A DNA stretch of 64,000 nt from JABDKJ01 sp964609215. GTDB lineage: Bacteria; Bacteroidota; Bacteroidia; Flavobacteriales_D; JABDKJ01. The translations under genes and the position numbers were made by a program. The DNA lies in the NCBI GenBank assembly GCA_964609215.1, contig CAZSQZ010000013.1:1-64000 (forward strand). Reading direction: 5' to 3'. Of this stretch, positions 61,830-64,000 are shown piece after piece. Position 1 is the first letter of the stretch. Each line of letters begins with the position of its first letter. The notes under the pieces were generated by a model, which saw only the letters and a list, made by a program, of their open reading frames with translations, was not told the DNA's origin and did not search any database.

Positions 61830-64000
61830 TGAATCGTTTTATCTCATTATTTATAACCAAGAAATAAATTCCTGCTTTCATCCCATCAAGAGGGATATTT
61901 AATGATTTTGTAATCTCAAAAGTATCGGATTGAATCAACTGCATTTGAGCATTGTAAATTCTAAATGCACCTTGCTGAAAGAGATCAAAATTTAATTGCA
62001 GTTCTTCCTTTGCAGGATTCGGGTAAATCTGAAAACTTGATTGATTAATTTCAGTTACATCCGTAATTAAATTGCTTTCGTTTGGTGTTGTAGCACCTAT
62101 GCCAAAGAAAATAAAATTGGGGTTTCCATCTCCCTGCCTTCCGTATGAAAAATCTGTTTGAATTGCTGGAAAAGTAAGAGAGTCTAATACATTCAAGCCA
62201 TCTTGTGAAGTAATTGAAATGAATTCACCAGCTCCATTCAATCTAAAATTCATATGCAAGGGACCTTGCCCTCCATCTTCATCTGCCCAACATAACAACC
62301 ATCCGTTTGCTGGAATAATTGTCTCTGAAAATTCCAAATTAAAGCGATCCTTAGTCAGGTTAGTAGGATCATCACTTACATAGTACCCAGCTACATCTAC
62401 AGGAAAAGTATTTGGATTGTAAATTTCAAACCAATCGTCATGCTGCATTTCCTCATCAACAATATCATTAACATTGCTGGATTGAATCTCATTAATTAGT
62501 AATGGAGGTGAGACAAAATCATCATCGGCAATAATAATTAGCAGTGTATCCTTTAAACCAATATTGGCGTTGTTGACCGTTTCTATTTCAATTCTAAAGT
62601 ACTCCACTCCCTCACTTTCTGTATCGTTAACCAAAGGAATTGAAAGCGTCTGTGACTCAGTTGAAAATGGGTTAAAGGTCATATTTGCTAAGCTCGATGC
62701 ACCAAGATCTGCCGGGGAATCAGCAGTTCCAGATATAGGAGTAAAACTTACAGTAGAAGGATTTGCATTTGAACCACTTACTGAAATCTCAACAGTTACA
62801 ACTCCATCTGATTCTAATGCCTCAACTGTATTCTCAAAAAACTGAACTTCTGGAATGATCACTCCAGGCAATGCGCCAGGTGTGGCTAAAACAGGTGAAC
62901 CATCACTCAATGGAAGTAAGCCATTGGTAGAAGCTACCCAGTTTGCTCCTATAGCATTGTCATTGTCGGGCGAATTTAATTCTGCAGAAGGGCCTAGTCC
63001 ATCTGCACCAGGTGGCCAAGGCAAGTCTGATTCAAAACGAACAGAATCTATCAAAACTCCCTCTGCATTCACTAACTCAATAAGCTCTCCACTATTAGAT
63101 AGGCTTCCTCCATAATCTAAAAAAGTCATTCCATAATAATTCTCAGCAGAAATTGCATTTCTTGCTAACAGAACAAATTCTCCTGCACCTAGTTCCTGTT
63201 GTGATGGAAAAATAAAATTTATTCCATCTTCCAATTCCAAGCCACCTAACACTGCTACATCAGTTCCATTATTATATATCTCAATAAACTCCAATGAATC
63301 AGCAGCAGAAGCATCATTATACATGATTTCTGTTATTACTAAATCGGGTTCGCTATCGTTAAAGAAAAAATTATATTGAAATGCACCTTGCATGGCATTT
63401 CCAGCAAGATCTTGAACATTGAAAACTACCAAAGTATAGCCAGTTCCAAGAACAAAATCATTCATATAAGTTAATGTAACCGTATTTCCATCTGGTTGAA
63501 CAACCGCTGAGGACAAACCAGAAATACCAGTATAGAAAAAAGTGGTGCTTGCATTGCTCCCAACATCTTCTTGAAAGATGATATCAATTGTATTCAAGCC
63601 TGTTCTAAAAGCATCAAAAACTTCTAATGGCATAATATCCCCCTCACTTTCTTTCAAACGGAAATTGTCCACTAAGATTTCTTCTGATTCTGCCGTTAAT
63701 TTAAATATTGCTCTAACGGAAATTGAGTTTCCAGTTCCAGGAATGCTCATTACAAAATCCTTAAAATTTGATTCTACAGGAATATCACCTAGTTCTCCAC
63801 CGTTCCCATTTTCGTTGATGTCAAAAAATAATTCTGAGTCTCCAGATAAACTATCCGTAGAATTGAATTCACCAATAGTCTGCCATCCTGCATTATCTAT
63901 GTTTATCTCAAAATCTAAGAAATCTCCATTATCCGCTTCTCTATCATCAAAGGCTGCATCTAAATCATTACATGCAATAGAAACTACTAATTCCAGATCA
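61819..64000 (-). CDS. T9SS cargo with lamin-tail domains, 5' partial
   Basis: The reading frame is open to the right edge of the window (727 residues seen; the ATG at 63750 is internal, since the upstream 83 codons read through without a stop and continue the same beta-rich style). Visible modules: an Ig-like adhesive block (SSAVVQPDGNTVTLTY), a lamin-tail domain (ITEIMYNDASAADSLEFIEIYN), a Calx-beta-like repeat (SFTPISGTADSPADL...EGVEYFRIEIE), a second lamin-tail domain (LINEIQSSN...DDWFEIYNP) and a C-terminal T9SS sorting domain (QIYPNPAKEELQLNF...AGIYFLVINNEIK). A large secreted surface protein; the N-terminal function, possibly enzymatic, lies outside the window. Confidence 0.82.
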   Translation of the reverse strand, partial: DLELVVSIACNDLDAAFDDREADNGDFLDFEINIDNAGWQTIGEFNSTDSLSGDSELFFDINENGNGGELGDIPVESNFKDFVMSIPGTGNSISVRAIFKLTAESEEILVDNFRLKESEGDIMPLEVFDAFRTGLNTIDIIFQEDVGSNASTTFFYTGISGLSSAVVQPDGNTVTLTYMNDFVLGTGYTLVVFNVQDLAGNAMQGAFQYNFFFNDSEPDLVITEIMYNDASAADSLEFIEIYNNGTDVAVLGGLELEDGINFIFPSQQELGAGEFVLLARNAISAENYYGMTFLDYGGSLSNSGELIELVNAEGVLIDSVRFESDLPWPPGADGLGPSAELNSPDNDNAIGANWVASTNGLLPLSDGSPVLATPGALPGVIIPEVQFFENTVEALESDGVVTVEISVSGSNANPSTVSFTPISGTADSPADLGASSLANMTFNPFSTESQTLSIPLVNDTESEGVEYFRIEIETVNNANIGLKDTLLIIIADDDFVSPPLLINEIQSSNVNDIVDEEMQHDDWFEIYNPNTFPVDVAGYYVSDDPTNLTKDRFNLEFSETIIPANGWLLCWADEDGGQGPLHMNFRLNGAGEFISITSQDGLNVLDSLTFPAIQTDFSYGRQGDGNPNFIFFGIGATTPNESNLITDVTEINQSSFQIYPNPAKEELQLNFDLFQQGAFRIYNAQMQLIQSDTFEITKSLNIPLDGMKAGIYFLVINNEIKRFIKQ

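Noticed and set aside
63666..63750. ATG at 63750 as the true start of the last gene
   Set aside because: The same frame continues without a stop to the window edge with similar composition, and there is no signal peptide at this Met, so the gene is 5'-truncated by the window.

Overview
The window is AT-rich, densely coded DNA that looks chromosomal and bacterial. Every marker points to Bacteroidota, most likely a flavobacterium-like lineage. Four proteins end in a type IX secretion (T9SS) C-terminal sorting domain, and there is a PorE-like OmpA protein. A BshB1-type bacillithiol deacetylase, LpxB and KdsC (lipid A and Kdo), DUF6443-type RHS proteins and GEVED/MopE/LTD surface proteins are also present. 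Promoter candidates match the Bacteroidota TAnnTTTG -7 box, and Shine-Dalgarno sequences are absent. There are no rRNAs, insertion sequences, integrases or CRISPR arrays; one tRNA (His) is present.

Layout. (1) 136-8320, minus strand: an AsmA-like protein, a PorE-like OmpA/TPR/beta-propeller protein, a nitrilase and a HEPN-like protein run as a probable operon, preceded by an SLC1-type acidic amino acid symporter. (2) 8385-20745: hutI, a GNAT acetyltransferase and a TPR protein on the opposite strand, then surE, a small membrane protein and lpxB in an overlapping operon, a SpoIID-domain protein, a dipeptidyl peptidase IV next to a POT peptide transporter (an oligopeptide-use pair), a thioredoxin-like protein and citrate synthase. 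(3) 20746-25290: tRNA-His whose 3' end plus terminator is duplicated about 180 bp downstream, a three-gene TRAP transporter and a Fur-family regulator. (4) 25303-29098: flippase, methyltransferase and glycosyltransferase (surface polysaccharide), then bshB1. (5) 29146-29320: a long imperfect palindrome. (6) 29396-35806: the cytochrome c maturation cluster ccmB-ccmC-ccmD-like-ccmE-ccmF, then a DUF2520 protein and kdsC, all overlapping or tightly spaced. (7) 35961-40146: a secreted LRR/MopE/GEVED protein and a cytochrome c-dicopper monooxygenase fusion.

(8) 40370-53708 is the accessory region and the most interesting part. A two-gene RHS/YD-repeat polymorphic toxin (1220 and 1331 residues, each with its own signal peptide) ends in an HNH nuclease tip and is followed by a DUF4265-like putative immunity gene. 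Behind it lie two orphan cassettes. Each has a 5'-truncated copy of the RHS core fused to a completely different C-terminal tip, and each tip is followed by its own putative immunity gene (a two-TM membrane protein; a lipoprotein-like protein). Two small homologous secreted proteins close the first two cassettes. A short motif, TGTATCAAAAGTG or close to it, lies just ahead of each orphan core and twice after the last cassette. This looks like a reservoir of alternative toxin tips that can be recombined onto the full-length shell.

(9) 53935-64000: housekeeping and secreted genes (T9SS cargo, YjbQ, endonuclease I, purC, a hexapeptide acyltransferase, two VOC proteins, Tim44-like, DUF2007-like, SRPBCC). 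It ends in a large T9SS cargo with lamin-tail domains whose 5' part runs off the window.
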